From assembly GCA_944389615.1 (NCBI GenBank), contig CALXNA010000019.1, positions 1-64,000 of the forward strand: a stretch of DNA of 64,000 nt, in the 5' to 3' direction. The notes under the pieces were generated by a model, which was not told the DNA's origin, searched no databases, and was given only the letters and a program-made list of their open reading frames with translations. The position numbers and the translations under genes were made by a program. This DNA is from an uncultured Anaerobiospirillum sp. (GTDB lineage: Bacteria > Pseudomonadota > Gammaproteobacteria > Enterobacterales > Succinivibrionaceae). Positions 41,542-51,045 of this stretch are shown here, piece after piece. How positions within the stretch are numbered: position 1 is the first letter of the stretch; every line of letters starts with the position of its first letter.

Positions 41542-43473
41542 ATGGGAAAGATTATTGGTATTGACTTAGGTACTACTAATTCTTGCGTTGCAGTGTTAGA
41601 TGGCGATAAGGTTCGCGTTCTGGAGAATTCCGAAGGCCGCCGTACCACCCCTTCCATCGTTGCCTATGCTGATGATGGCGAGATCTTAGTGGGCGACGCT
41701 GCTAAGCGTCAGGCCGTTACCAACCCAGAGAAGACCTTGTTTGCCATCAAGCGCTTAATTGGTCGTCGTTACAACGATCCTGAGGTTCAGCGTGACCTGT
41801 CGATCATGCCATTCAAGATCGTCCAAGCTGACAACGGCGACGCTTGGGTTAGCGTTAACGATCAACGCTTAGCCCCTCCTCAGATCTCGGCTGAAGTCTT
41901 AAAGAAGATGAAGAAGACCGCCGAGGACATCTTAGGTGAAACTGTTACTGAGGCGGTCATCACCTGCCCGGCTTACTTCAATGACTCGCAGCGTCAGGCC
42001 ACTAAGGACGCCGGCCGTATCGCTGGTCTTGATGTTAAGCGCATCATCAACGAGCCTACCGCCGCTGCTATGGCTTACGGCGAGGACAAGGCCAAGGGTG
42101 AGCAAAAGATCGCCGTTTACGATTTAGGTGGTGGTACCTTCGATATCTCCATCATCGACATCGACGAGATCGACGGTGAGAAGACCTTCGAGGTATTAGC
42201 TACTAACGGTGATACCCACTTAGGTGGTGAGGATTTCGACAACCGCATCATCAACTACTTGGTTGAGGAGTTCAAGAACCAGCAGAACGTTGACCTGCGT
42301 AAGGATCAATTAGCCCTGCAGCGTTTAAAGGAAGCTGCCGAGAAGGCCAAGATCGAGCTGTCCTCGTCGCAGCAGACCGATGTCAACCTGCCTTACATCA
42401 CCGCTGATGCCACCGGCCCTAAGCACATGAACATCAAGATCACTCGTGCTAAGTTAGAGGCCTTAGTTGAGGATCTGGTTCACAAGACCTTAGAGCCGGT
42501 TAAGACTGCTTTAAACGACTCGGGCTTATCGGTCAGCGACATCACCGACGTGCTGTTAGTCGGCGGTCAGACCCGTATGCCAATGGTTCAGAAGTTAGTA
42601 GCTGACTTCTTTGGCAAGGAACCACGTAAGGACGTCAACCCAGACGAGGCCGTTGCTATCGGTGCTGCGATCCAAGGTGGCGTACTGTCCGGTGCTAAGA
42701 ACGATGTGCTCTTACTGGACGTAACCCCACTGTCCTTAGGTATTGAGACCTTAGGCGGTGTTATGACCACCTTAATCCCTAAGAACACCACCATCCCAGC
42801 CAAGAAGTCGCAAGTCTTCTCGACGGCCGAGGACAATCAGCCTGCTGTTACCATTCACGTCCTGCAGGGTGAGCGTAAGCGTGCCTCTGACAACAAGTCC
42901 TTAGGTCAGTTCAACTTAGAGGGCATCGATCCAGCTCCACGTGGCATGCCACAGATTGAGGTCTCCTTCGACATCGACGCCGACGGCTTAATCCACGTTT
43001 CGGCTAAGGACAAGAAGACCGGCAAGGAGCAGCAGATCACCATTCAGTCGAGCTCGGGCTTGTCGGAGGATGATATCCAACGCATGGTGCGTGAGGCTGA
43101 GGCCCACTCGGCTGAGGACAAGAAGTTCGAGGAGTTAGCCTCGGCTCGCAACCGCGCTGACAACACCATTCACATGGCTCGCAAGGAGTTAAATGAGAAG
43201 AATGTCAGCGGCGAGGACAAGGCTGAAGTCGAGCGCGCCATCAACGCCTTAGAGTTGGCCATCCGTGGCGACAACAAGGACGACATCGAGAGCGCCGAGA
43301 AGCGCGTCTTAGAGACCTTGCAAGGCGTCTTAGCTAAGGCCCAGCAAGGTGGTGCCTCGCAGCAGCAAGGTGCCTACCAGCAGCAAGGCGCTTCCCAGCA
43401 GAACGCTGGTGCCGGTAACCGCGACGACAAGGTGGTTGACGCCGAGTTCGAAGAGGTCAAGGACGACAAGTAA
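41542..43473 (+). CDS. dnaK: Chaperone DnaK (Hsp70)
   Basis: 643 residues from the ATG at 41542 (GGAGA upstream). The ATPase domain opens with [16 protein letters not shown] and contains [34 protein letters not shown] and [11 protein letters not shown]. The substrate-binding domain includes [20 protein letters not shown]. The helical lid ends in a Gln-rich linker ([13 protein letters not shown]) and the conserved EFEEVKDDK tail. Leu is mostly TTA, unlike the GC-rich genome average, a codon bias seen in highly expressed genes here. It lies between grpE and dnaJ and is under a sigma32 promoter. Confidence 0.99.
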   Translation: MGKIIGIDLGTTNSCVAVLDGDKVRVLENSEGRRTTPSIVAYADDGEILVGDAAKRQAVTNPEKTLFAIKRLIGRRYNDPEVQRDLSIMPFKIVQADNGDAWVSVNDQRLAPPQISAEVLKKMKKTAEDILGETVTEAVITCPAYFNDSQRQATKDAGRIAGLDVKRIINEPTAAAMAYGEDKAKGEQKIAVYDLGGGTFDISIIDIDEIDGEKTFEVLATNGDTHLGGEDFDNRIINYLVEEFKNQQNVDLRKDQLALQRLKEAAEKAKIELSSSQQTDVNLPYITADATGPKHMNIKITRAKLEALVEDLVHKTLEPVKTALNDSGLSVSDITDVLLVGGQTRMPMVQKLVADFFGKEPRKDVNPDEAVAIGAAIQGGVLSGAKNDVLLLDVTPLSLGIETLGGVMTTLIPKNTTIPAKKSQVFSTAEDNQPAVTIHVLQGERKRASDNKSLGQFNLEGIDPAPRGMPQIEVSFDIDADGLIHVSAKDKKTGKEQQITIQSSSGLSEDDIQRMVREAEAHSAEDKKFEELASARNRADNTIHMARKELNEKNVSGEDKAEVERAINALELAIRGDNKDDIESAEKRVLETLQGVLAKAQQGGASQQQGAYQQQGASQQNAGAGNRDDKVVDAEFEEVKDDK

Positions 43474-43504
43474 GAGCGCGTAGCGCAGCGTCAGGCTGCG
43501 CCCT

Positions 43505-43635
43505 CCTGCCCAAGGACGCCTTGGGCAGGGCCACAGATTTCATTCACTGCTGCAAGGCGTGAATCTTTCCCTAGGGAGCCACATGATTGGCTCAATGTAA
43601 TGCTAAAGCGGTGGGAGCTGATCCTTCCGCTTTTT
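43505..43635 (+). terminator. Two hairpins between dnaK and dnaJ
   Basis: CCTGCCCAAGG-ACG-CCTTGGGCAGG (43505-43529) is a perfect 11-bp stem with a 3-base loop but a poor T-run. AAGCGG / CCGCTT followed by TTT (43606-43635) is more terminator-like. Together they would lower dnaJ relative to dnaK or protect the dnaK 3' end. Confidence 0.6.
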
Positions 43636-43717
43636 AGGCTTTAGCGCGCTTTCAGACGCCTAATGTCAAGAGAGTGCTAAAGCCTAATAGTGCGACCGGC
43701 TTAGTTGGGATAAAAGC

Positions 43718-44926
43718 ATGGCGACGAAACGTGATTATTATGAGGTGCTGGGCGTAAAGCGTGATGCCAGCGAAGATGACATCAAGCGCGCATTCAAGCG
43801 CCTTGCGATCAAGTATCACCCTGATCGCAATAAGGACGCTGATGCCGGAGAGAAGTTCCGCGAAATCAATGAAGCCTATCAGGTCTTAAGTGACCCGCAA
43901 AAACGCCAAGCTTACGATGCAGGTGGTTTTGACGCGGTCGAGGGCCAAGGTCAAGGCTTTGGCGGCGGCTTCAGCGGTGGCTTTGACGGCGATTTCGGTA
44001 GTTTTGCCGATATCTTTGGCTCCATCTTCACAGGCGAGAGCCCTTTTGGGGGCGCCGCACGCGGGGGCCGCAGACGCCCGGGCGGGCGCGCTCCGACGCG
44101 CGGCAGCGATGTGCGCATCGTAATCCGCCTGACCTTAGAGGAAGCGGTGCGTGGTATCACCAAGGAGATCAGACTTAAGACCTTGGTCACCTGCCCAGAC
44201 TGCCATGGTGAAGGCACGACCGATCCATCGAGCCGCAAGCAATGCCCTCAATGCCACGGCCAAGGCGTCATCATCCAGCAGAATGGCTTCTTTAGCGTGC
44301 AGCGCACCTGCGATCGCTGCAACGGCGAAGGCACCATTCTCACCAAGCCATGCGCCAAGTGCCATGGTGATGGCCGCGTCCAAGAGTCGCGTACGGTTAA
44401 GATCAACATTCCGGCCGGTTTAGACACGGGCCAGTATGTGGTCGTACCGCATATGGGCCAAGCAGGCCGTCATGGCGGTGAGGCCGGTGACCTCTTAGCG
44501 ACCATCGAGGTGCTGCCGCACAAACTATTCCGCCGCGATGGCGACGACCTCTACTGCGAGGTTCCGATCAGCTTTGCTACCGCTGCCTTAGGCGGCAAGG
44601 TCACGGTACCGACCTTAGATGGCAAGCTCGCCGTTACGGTCGAGCCGGGCACTCAAACTGGTACTACCTTCCGCTTAGCCAAGAAGGGTATCAAGGCCGC
44701 GATGTCCAACCGCCCGCAGGGCAATCTCTACTGCACGGTCGTGGTTGAGACTCCGGTTAACCTGACGGACTACCAAAAGGATCTCCTGCACAAGCTCGAG
44801 CAATCCTTGGACGGTGACGAGCAGAACTCCAGCAAGGCTAAGGGCAAGGATGCAAGTTCGCACAAGCCGCTGTGGAAGAGTTTTGCTGACAGCGTCAGCG
44901 ACTTCATCGACAATATGAAGAAGTAA
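43718..44926 (+). CDS. dnaJ: Chaperone DnaJ (Hsp40)
   Basis: 402 residues. The J domain carries KYHPDRNKD with the HPD motif. A Gly/Phe-rich region follows ([17 protein letters not shown]). Four CxxCxGxG zinc motifs are present, all as [12 protein letters not shown] repeats ([24 protein letters not shown]). The C-terminal substrate domains follow. Extra residues lie between the G/F region and the zinc region ([20 protein letters not shown]) and in a Lys/Ser-rich stretch near the end ([14 protein letters not shown]). It activates DnaK ATP hydrolysis. It is the last gene of the chaperone series, 244 bp after dnaK. Confidence 0.98.
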   Translation: MATKRDYYEVLGVKRDASEDDIKRAFKRLAIKYHPDRNKDADAGEKFREINEAYQVLSDPQKRQAYDAGGFDAVEGQGQGFGGGFSGGFDGDFGSFADIFGSIFTGESPFGGAARGGRRRPGGRAPTRGSDVRIVIRLTLEEAVRGITKEIRLKTLVTCPDCHGEGTTDPSSRKQCPQCHGQGVIIQQNGFFSVQRTCDRCNGEGTILTKPCAKCHGDGRVQESRTVKINIPAGLDTGQYVVVPHMGQAGRHGGEAGDLLATIEVLPHKLFRRDGDDLYCEVPISFATAALGGKVTVPTLDGKLAVTVEPGTQTGTTFRLAKKGIKAAMSNRPQGNLYCTVVVETPVNLTDYQKDLLHKLEQSLDGDEQNSSKAKGKDASSHKPLWKSFADSVSDFIDNMKK

Positions 44927-45025
44927 GGCCCCGCGCCCGGCGCCGCGCGCCAAGCGCTGCGCCTGTTGCGCGCGCCCACCTGCCGCGGCGCGTCTGTCGC
45001 GCCCTGATCGGGCGCAGCCGCCGGT

Positions 45026-45062
45026 TCAGGCCATGGCCTGAGGCGCGCAGACGCGCTATAAT
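45026..45062 (+). promoter_or_regulatory. greA promoter with overlapping perfect palindrome
   Basis: TATAAT at 45057-45062 is a perfect -10. Where the -35 should be (45034-45039) lies TCAGGCCATGGCCTGA (45026-45041), a perfect 16-bp palindrome that could be an operator controlling this promoter. Confidence 0.55.
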
Positions 45063-45068
45063 TTGTCC

Positions 45069-45150
45069 GTGCCCGTGACGGGCATAAAAGATTTCTTTAA
45101 GAAACGCTTGATGTCACATGCTGCGGCATGCGATGTTGAGCGTTTTTGTT
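45069..45150 (+). ncRNA. Putative GraL-like leader RNA ending at a terminator ahead of greA
   Basis: A transcript from the -10 at 45057 would start near 45069. After a small GCCCGTGACGGGC hairpin it meets a long stem, AACGCT..CATGC (45103-45121) pairing with GCATG..AGCGTT, followed by five T residues (45143-45147). That is a plausible intrinsic terminator ~140 bases before greA. In E. coli the greA leader ends at such a terminator and yields the small RNA GraL. The same layout is seen here; the RNA itself is inferred. Confidence 0.6.
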
Positions 45151-45286
45151 GTCTAAAGACCGATCGGTATGCTGGCAAAGGCAGCAGGGCACGCCATGGG
45201 CCTGCGCCCGTGGGGCAGGTGCCCGAATTTGCTCCGAGCGGTTGCGCTTGCCTTATAGGCAAGCCTTTGTGCTGAGTGAATGAATC

Positions 45287-45772
45287 ATGGAACAGACTCC
45301 AATGACTGCTCGGGGCGAGCAATTGCTGCGCGAAGAGTTAAACCGTTTGAAGACCGTGGAGCGTCCGCGCATCACGGCCGCGATTGCTGAGGCGCGCAGC
45401 CACGGCGACTTAAGCGAGAACGCTGAGTACGACGCGGCCAAAGAAGAGCAAGGCCTGTGCGAGGCCCGCATCAAGGACATCGAGGCCAAGCTCGCCTCGG
45501 CCAACATCATTGACGTCACCAAGCTCAAGGGCAATGGTGCGCTCAAGGTCGTCTTCGGTGCCACCGTCACCTTATTAGATCTCAACACCGACAAGGAGAT
45601 CACCTACAAGATCGTAGGTGAGGACGAGGCTTCGATTGAAAACAACCTCATCTCCTACAAGACCCCAATTGCCAAGGGCTTGTTAGGCAAGGTCGAAGGT
45701 GACGAGGTCGCCATCAAGATCCCTAAGGGCACGGTCGAGTACGAGATTGTGTCCGTTGAGTATCTGCCATAA
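45287..45772 (+). CDS. greA: Transcript cleavage factor GreA
   Basis: 161 residues, normal length. The N-terminal coiled coil has [18 protein letters not shown] and the tip acidic region [20 protein letters not shown], whose Asp/Glu residues act at the RNA polymerase active site. The C-terminal domain has [20 protein letters not shown] and [20 protein letters not shown]. It rescues backtracked RNA polymerase. In E. coli greA is followed by yhbY, rlmE and ftsH; here 3.8 kb of other DNA lies between greA and yhbY. Confidence 0.97.
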   Translation: MEQTPMTARGEQLLREELNRLKTVERPRITAAIAEARSHGDLSENAEYDAAKEEQGLCEARIKDIEAKLASANIIDVTKLKGNGALKVVFGATVTLLDLNTDKEITYKIVGEDEASIENNLISYKTPIAKGLLGKVEGDEVAIKIPKGTVEYEIVSVEYLP

Positions 45773-45861
45773 GCGGCCGCTAGCTCTGAGTTCATACCGT
45801 CATAGTGGCAGCAGCAATACAAGCTGCGCCCCATGGCGGTTTTGCGTCTAAGAGGAGTGTA

Positions 45862-46176
45862 ATGAAGATCTTGTGGGCATTAGCCCTGTTAGTGGCTGCC
45901 CCGTGCTGGGCAGGCGATGGTTTTGACCAAGGGCGCTGCAGTTACCATGGCATCCCGCTGCACGGCAAGGTCAAGGTGGTCGAGAACCACGGCGACATCA
46001 AGGTCAAGGTCGTCACCAGCTTCCCCGACCTCAAGGTCAAGATGGTGAGCAACTTCCCGGACGACTGCGGCGAGTGGCAGGCCGTGACCCAATGGCCGGA
46101 CTTTACGGTACAGTTCGTCGAGAGCTTCCCTGACCTCAAGATTAAATACGTCGACGCTTTCCCCGGCGTGCGCTAA
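45862..46176 (+). CDS. Exported 7(1) septoil-knot domain protein
   Basis: 104 residues from an ATG at 45862 with AGAGGAG upstream. A signal peptide (MKILWALALLVAAPCWAG) is followed by ~85 residues made almost wholly of a repeated VKVVxxFPDLKVK beta strand motif: CSYHGIPLHGKVKVVENHG, then VVTSFPDLKVKMVSNFPDD, CGEWQAVTQWPDFTVQFVES and FPDLKIKYVDAFPG. This pattern, with one Cys near the start and one in the DDCGEW turn, matches the family named for a seven-crossing knotted beta solenoid. The identification is from memory of the motif. Its function is not known. Confidence 0.75.
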   Translation: MKILWALALLVAAPCWAGDGFDQGRCSYHGIPLHGKVKVVENHGDIKVKVVTSFPDLKVKMVSNFPDDCGEWQAVTQWPDFTVQFVESFPDLKIKYVDAFPGVR

Positions 46177-46203
46177 AGCGCTATCCCGCGCTGCAAGCCC
46201 GCT

Positions 46204-46640
46204 ACCGCGGCGCTGGTGCAGCTGGGGATGCTGGGCGCAACCTGAGGGAGTGCCGTAAGGCCCTGCGCCTTAGAGACCAATACGGCCTGCCCGGAGCGTG
46301 CAGCGGGGTAAGTAAGCCGCTGCTATATTGGCCGAATACGGTACACCACGCAGCTTGGCCGCAGTGGCCTTGGAACGGTTCGGCCGTGGTTAGGGGGCGG
46401 CGGGCGAGTACCCTCAGTGGCCCAATTGGTACACTTTGGAGCGAGCCGGATCCCGCGGCGCCGTGCGGCGGCCTCAACTGTGGAAGCTCGGTGCAACCTG
46501 AGGGCGTGCCGTAAGGCCCTGCGCCTTAGAGACCAATACGGCCTGTCCGGAGCGTGCAGCGGCGCGCGGCGATCAAAGCCGCCACCCAAGTGGCCAAAAG
46601 CGGTACACCACGCAGCTGGGACTGCGTGCCATCGCCTTCC
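46204..46640 (+). repeat. Left part of a ~255-bp direct-repeat array (about 1.7 units)
   Basis: Landmark CCTTAGAGACCAATACGG occurs at about 46268 and 46524. Each unit also carries CCGCGGCGC near its start and GGTACACC twice. The array stops inside a unit just before the AAA-ATPase gene and resumes after it in the same orientation. Confidence 0.9.
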
Positions 46641-46719
46641 CAATGGGGATAGCGCACCTTCTTGTGAGGCATGCTCGGTGCTATAGTAGGGGTATGGTAT
46701 CTGGCTCTAAGTACAAGTT

Positions 46720-48636
46720 ATGCCCCAAACTCCTGCTTCGCTCCATCCTCAGCCTTCGCTCTTGACGACTCAGGTCGCTGCAGCCACTCAGGCTCTGGGC
46801 TCTGCCGCTATTCCTTTGCCAGCCATCTACACCGGTATCTCTGATTACTTGAGTGTCAGAGAAGGCAACGCTCTGTTTGTAGACAAAACGGCATTACTCC
46901 AAGAGCTCGTCGACTTAAAGCGCGTGTTTTTGGGACGGCCGCGGCGCTTGGGCAAAACCATGCTCATATCCATGCTCAATGAGCTCTTTACCAATGGCCC
47001 TGGGAAGTTTGAGCACTTGGCGATCGCTGAGCTTTGGCGCGAACCGCGATGCCCGGTATTGCAGCTCTCCTTTTTGAACATGAGCAATCCTGCTACGTTT
47101 GAGAAGGATCTGTGCAACAAGTTACGAGACGCCCTCTTTGATGCGGGCTTCGATGAGATATACGATTTCCTCCCAGACTGTAATGAATTCAAGGTGTTGG
47201 CTCAGCGCATCGTATGTCAAGTGATCAAGGGCCAGAAGCTTGTAGTGCTGATCGATGAGTGGGATGATCCCCTCTCAAGCAATCTGCATGACCGGGCGGC
47301 CTTTGAGGCCAATGCAGCGCTTATGCGCGATTTTTACACTTGGCTGCGCGAAAGCAAATTCATTAAGTTTATGCTCGTCACCGGCATCAGCCGGTATCAA
47401 TATACGACGTTATTTACTGGTGATTTCATCACTGATATCAGCTTGAACAGTAAATTCGCCGCGTTAGTGGGGTACACCGAAGAGGAGCTAAGGACTTACT
47501 TTGCCCCTTACATCACTCGCAGCGCCGCCCTTTGTCACATAAGCGAAGAGTCCTTGCTTGATAAGATTAGGCTCTTCTACGACGGCTTTTGCTTTGATGA
47601 GCAGGGGCAGGTTCGGGTTTACAGCCCGTGGTCGATCAACTGCTTCTTTGCCCAAGTGGTACAAGATCCTAAGAGCGAGCCGCTCTTTAGGTGTTTTTGG
47701 ATGAAGAGCTCCAATGCTGCCAATGCACTGCGTAGCTTTATCAAGACCCACCAGCCTGACCTTACCTTCTTCGATACCATCAAGGACAACGGCATTCAGC
47801 TCAAGCAGAAGTATATTTTAAATTCCTACAGCTTTGACAGTGGGTCTTATGCACTCCTCTTGTTGCAAACTGGCTACTTGACCATCAAGGAGAAGGTGAC
47901 AGACTCGCAAGAGACCACTCTGGCTGATTGGTTTCAATACCGCTGCAACTTCACCAACCTCGAGGTTGAGAAAGAGTTCATTGAGCTTGTCATGGCCTAC
48001 GTTACAGGCCAAGCTGATGCCAGCATTGATACCTCGATGGTGGGAAGCTTGGCGCAGAACTTGATCGACGCCTTGAGGGCGCATGATATGGTGCGCGCCG
48101 TGACTGCCATCAACTCGATGCTGGTACGGGTTCATTATGATCTCTGGCCTCGGCAGTCGCGGGAGGCGTTCTATCGTGTGCTGATTGCCTTTTTCTTGCA
48201 AATCTTGCTCGACCCGCCGCATGTACGCCAAGAGGTGGCTAACAATGTTGGGCGCAGTGATATTGAGGCGATCGTTGGTAACGACCTCTTTGTGTTTGAG
48301 CTCAAGCTCATCCCTGCCAAGAAGAAGGCTGCTCAGAGCGCAGCCGCTGCAGAGGAAGCTCAGGCACAGTCGACCGAGGTTGATCTTGATCCACCGAGCC
48401 TTGCTGCCCGGACCCGCATTGCACTTAATGCTTATGATCAACTCATTGGTAAGTCCTATGGGAGCTCCAGCTTCTCTCCTGTGATTAAGCATTGGTATGG
48501 GGTGGTCTTGGTGATCTCGGAGGTAACGCGCCAAGTTTGCTACTGGCGCTATTTCACCAGCAACCAAGACCTCGGTTGCGGGGCAGTAGAGCCCGAGAGC
48601 ATTAATAACCCACCGCAGTTTGACCCTGTGTCTTAG
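46720..48636 (+). CDS. AAA-ATPase-like / PD-(D/E)XK nuclease family protein
   Basis: 638 residues, intact. The AAA-ATPase_like domain has IPLPAIYTGISDYLSVREG, then FVDKTALLQELV, Walker A in GRPRRLGKTMLISML and Walker-B-like VVLIDEWDDPLSS. The C-terminal PD-(D/E)XK_9 domain shows GRSDIEAIVGNDLFVFELK, with Asp and the ExK catalytic pair. A predicted restraint segment follows (YGVVLVISEVTRQVCYWRY). Such proteins are abundant in gut anaerobes, often in many copies; their role is unsettled, with defence or mobile-element functions proposed. It is a diverged paralogue of the frameshifted gene at 15860. It lies within a repeat array inside the greA-yhbY interval. Confidence 0.88.
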   Translation: MPQTPASLHPQPSLLTTQVAAATQALGSAAIPLPAIYTGISDYLSVREGNALFVDKTALLQELVDLKRVFLGRPRRLGKTMLISMLNELFTNGPGKFEHLAIAELWREPRCPVLQLSFLNMSNPATFEKDLCNKLRDALFDAGFDEIYDFLPDCNEFKVLAQRIVCQVIKGQKLVVLIDEWDDPLSSNLHDRAAFEANAALMRDFYTWLRESKFIKFMLVTGISRYQYTTLFTGDFITDISLNSKFAALVGYTEEELRTYFAPYITRSAALCHISEESLLDKIRLFYDGFCFDEQGQVRVYSPWSINCFFAQVVQDPKSEPLFRCFWMKSSNAANALRSFIKTHQPDLTFFDTIKDNGIQLKQKYILNSYSFDSGSYALLLLQTGYLTIKEKVTDSQETTLADWFQYRCNFTNLEVEKEFIELVMAYVTGQADASIDTSMVGSLAQNLIDALRAHDMVRAVTAINSMLVRVHYDLWPRQSREAFYRVLIAFFLQILLDPPHVRQEVANNVGRSDIEAIVGNDLFVFELKLIPAKKKAAQSAAAAEEAQAQSTEVDLDPPSLAARTRIALNAYDQLIGKSYGSSSFSPVIKHWYGVVLVISEVTRQVCYWRYFTSNQDLGCGAVEPESINNPPQFDPVS

Positions 48637-48642
48637 CTGGTA

Positions 48643-49440
48643 GCGGCGCCGTGCGGTGGCCTTCGCCGTGGAAGCTTGGTGCAACATCATGAGGGCGCGC
48701 TGAAAGGCCCAGCGCCTTAGAGACCAATGCGGCCTGCCCGGAACATGAAGTGGGGCAAGCAAGCCGCCACCAGAGTGGCCGAAAGCGGTACACCATGACG
48801 ACTCGGCCACAGTGGTCTTGGAACAGCCCGGCCGTGGCTTGGGTGTGGTGGGTGGGCAGCCCAATTGGTACACCTTGGAGCAGGCTGGATACCGCGGCGC
48901 CGTGCGGTGGCCTTCGCCGTGTAAGCTTGGTGCAACATCATGAGGGCGCCGTAAGGCCCTACGCCTTAGAGACCAATGCTGCCTGCCCGGAGCGTGAGAC
49001 GGGGTGAGCAAGCTGCTGCCCGAGTGGCCGAAAGCGGTACACCATGACGACTCGGCCACAGTGGCCTTGGAACAGCCCAGCCGTGGCTTGGGTGTGGTGG
49101 GTGGGCAGCCCAAGAGGCCCAATTGGTACACCTTGTAGTAGGTCGGATACCGCGGCACTGTGCGGTGGCCTCCGCCGTGGAAGCTTGGTGCAACCTGATA
49201 GAGTGCCGTAAGGCCCTGCGCCTTAGAGACCAATACAGCCTGCCCGGAGCGGGCAGCGGCGCGCGGTGAGCAAGCCGCCACCAGAGTGGCCGAAAGCGGT
49301 ACACCAAGAAGCTCTGCCGTAGTGGCCTTTGGAACGGCCCGGCCGTGTGTAGGGTGTGGTGGGTGGGCAGCCGCAGTGGCCTCATTGGTACACCTTGGAA
49401 CAGGCCTTAATGGCCTCAATGCGGTACACCACGGAGACAG
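48643..49440 (+). repeat. Right part of the ~255-bp direct-repeat array (about 3 units)
   Basis: Units begin at GCGGCGCCGTGCGGTGG, at 48643, 48892 and 49150 (steps 249 and 258 bp). CCTTAGAGACCAAT recurs at 48715, 48964 and 49221. Units contain TGGCCGA / TCGGCCA hairpin arms and paired GGTACACC words. No ribosome-binding site or coding signal supports the long minus-strand frames here. Confidence 0.93.
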
Positions 49441-49452
49441 CGGGCACAATAA

Positions 49453-49480
49453 AGCCCCGTACCCAGCCGGGGACGGGGCT
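49453..49480 (-). terminator. Terminator after yhbY
   Basis: AGCCCCGT / ACGGGGCT (49453-49460 with 49473-49480) is followed on the minus strand by TTTATTGT, about 65 bases past the yhbY stop. Confidence 0.75.
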
Positions 49481-49544
49481 GTCCGCGCGTCAGCGCGGGG
49501 CGCGGGCGCCGTCAGGCGCCAAAGCAGCGATAGCCGCAAGCGCG

Positions 49545-49835
49545 TTAGCGCGGCAGGATGAAGCGGCTGTCGTCTTTGCGCTGGCGGAAGAGAATGGCCA
49601 CGCGGCCGACGACATTGATGAGCTCGGCCTTGACCGCGTCAGCGGCCTGCTGGGCCTGCTCCTTGCGGCCGTCACCGGCGTTGAGCTTGATCTTGATGAG
49701 CTCGTGGTGTTCGATGGAGCTGTCGATCTCCTTGATCACGTTTTCAGACAGGCCATCGGCGCCTAACATGACCACTGGGTTTAAGGCGTGGGCCTCAGCC
49801 TTTAAGAATTGCCGTTGCTTGGCGTTTAGTGCCAT
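49545..49835 (-). CDS. yhbY: CRM-domain RNA-binding protein YhbY
   Basis: 96 residues, the full family length. The CRM motif LNPVVMLGADGLSENVIKEI, then HHELIKIKLN and the GxxG-like loop matches ribosome-assembly RNA-binding proteins. It associates with pre-50S particles. It is divergent from rlmE as in E. coli, but its usual neighbour greA is 3.8 kb away because of the septoil-knot gene and the repeat/AAA-ATPase insertion. Confidence 0.95.
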   Translation of the reverse strand: MALNAKQRQFLKAEAHALNPVVMLGADGLSENVIKEIDSSIEHHELIKIKLNAGDGRKEQAQQAADAVKAELINVVGRVAILFRQRKDDSRFILPR

Positions 49836-50103
49836 AAGTTTACTTACCTCATTTGGCTGCGGGCGAAGCTTGCGTGAAAAGCCTGATTTTGGCCGGACAT
49901 TGTAGCAAAAAAGCTTGATCCGTGGCGGTGGGCGGGCTGAAAAATCCCCTTGTCCTCTGTATAATTACTCTTTTGGGTAGCTTTCAGCGCCTGCGGTGGT
50001 GCCTGTTGCAGCGCCTGCGGTGGTGCCTGCAGTGGTGCCTGTTGCAGTGCCTGCGGCAGTGCCTGCTTGAGCTGGGCGCCCTTAGTTGATGTTGTGAGAG
50101 TTT
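49836..50103 (+). promoter_or_regulatory. yhbY/rlmE divergent region with repeats
   Basis: TATAAT at 49960-49965 faces rlmE without a clear -35. From about 49985 to 50075 the words GCGCCTGCGGTGGTGCCTG and CAGTGCCTGCGGCAGTGCCTG recur as degenerate tandem repeats. They lie between that -10 and the rlmE start. Confidence 0.5.
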
Positions 50104-50778
50104 ATGCCTGCACGTAAGAGAACTGCGAGTCAAACGAGGTGGTTAAAAGAGCACTTTGACGATCCCTTCGTCAAGGAGGCCCATAAGCGCGGCCTGCGCT
50201 CGCGCGCGAGCTTCAAGCTCGAAGAGCTGCAAAAAAAAGATCGCCTGATTAAGTTTGGCCACATTGTCGTGGACTTGGGCGCCGCCCCCGGCGGCTGGTC
50301 GGAGTTTGCGGTCAAATGTGTCGGCGAGAAGGGCCGCATCATCGCTTGCGATATCCTGCCGATGCGCCCGATTCGCGGCGTCGAGTTCTTGCAGGGCGAC
50401 TTCCGTGAAAACAGCGTCTTCACTAAGCTCTATAGCATGATCGGGGAAGGCGCCGACGTGGTGATGTCGGATATGGCACCGAACATGTCGGGCAATAAGG
50501 CCATCGATCAACCGCGCGCGATGCTCCTTACGGAGCTTGCGCTTGACATGGCGCGGCGCGTGCTCAAGGTCGGCGGCTCCTTTGTGGTCAAGGTCTTCAC
50601 CGGCTCAGGCTCGCAGGAGTTCTTGGCCGAGCTCAAAAAGGACTTCACTACGGTCAAGGTGCGCAAGCCTGAAGCTTCGCGCGATCGCTCCAGTGAGGTC
50701 TACATGGTTGCCACCGGCTTTAAGGGCCATGAGCTCTCGGGCGTGGCGCCGGAGTTTGATGACAACGAAGAGGCGTAG
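50104..50778 (+). CDS. rlmE: 23S rRNA 2'-O-methyltransferase RlmE (FtsJ/RrmJ)
   Basis: 224 residues. The S-adenosylmethionine site is [17 protein letters not shown]. The K-D-K-E catalytic set is visible in [31 protein letters not shown] and [12 protein letters not shown]. It methylates U2552 of 23S rRNA. It precedes ftsH by 267 bp, the standard order. A start at 50104 gives the full family N-terminus ([20 protein letters not shown]). Confidence 0.97.
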   Translation: MPARKRTASQTRWLKEHFDDPFVKEAHKRGLRSRASFKLEELQKKDRLIKFGHIVVDLGAAPGGWSEFAVKCVGEKGRIIACDILPMRPIRGVEFLQGDFRENSVFTKLYSMIGEGADVVMSDMAPNMSGNKAIDQPRAMLLTELALDMARRVLKVGGSFVVKVFTGSGSQEFLAELKKDFTTVKVRKPEASRDRSSEVYMVATGFKGHELSGVAPEFDDNEEA

Positions 50779-50862
50779 CTGCGGTGAGCTTCGCGGCGAC
50801 GTAGCCGCAGAGCGCGGCGCGGTGAGCGGTAGCGCTACGGTGCGGGGACGCGGGGCGACCTT

Positions 50863-50891
50863 AGCTTGAGCTAAGTGCGGGCTCCTATAAT
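50863..50891 (+). promoter_or_regulatory. Candidate ftsH promoter
   Basis: TATAAT (50886-50891) is a perfect -10. Upstream AGCTTGAGCT (50863-50872) holds TTGAGC but at only 14 bases. CTTGAG followed by CTCCTATA also partly fits a sigma32 promoter. Which factor reads it is unclear. Confidence 0.45.
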
Positions 50892-51045
50892 GGTGATTAG
50901 ATTTTTCGCTTTCAGTGGTGCGGGGGTCAAAATCAACTAGGCTCACCACCATAACTCCTTTGAGGCCTGCGCTGTGGCAGGACTTGAGGGTGGCAGCGCA
51001 GCCTGCCAGGAACTTTGCCGTCAACGTGCGTTTTTTGAGGATGGA

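Noticed and set aside
43640..43717. Separate sigma32 promoter for dnaJ
   Set aside because: No CTTGAA / CCCCAT pair with proper spacing was found before the dnaJ start.
47818..49539. Minus-strand frame of 573 residues across the repeat array and the AAA-ATPase 3' end
   Set aside because: It follows the ~255-bp repeats, overlaps the well-supported gene at 46720 and has Pro/Arg/Ser/Ala-rich shadow composition.
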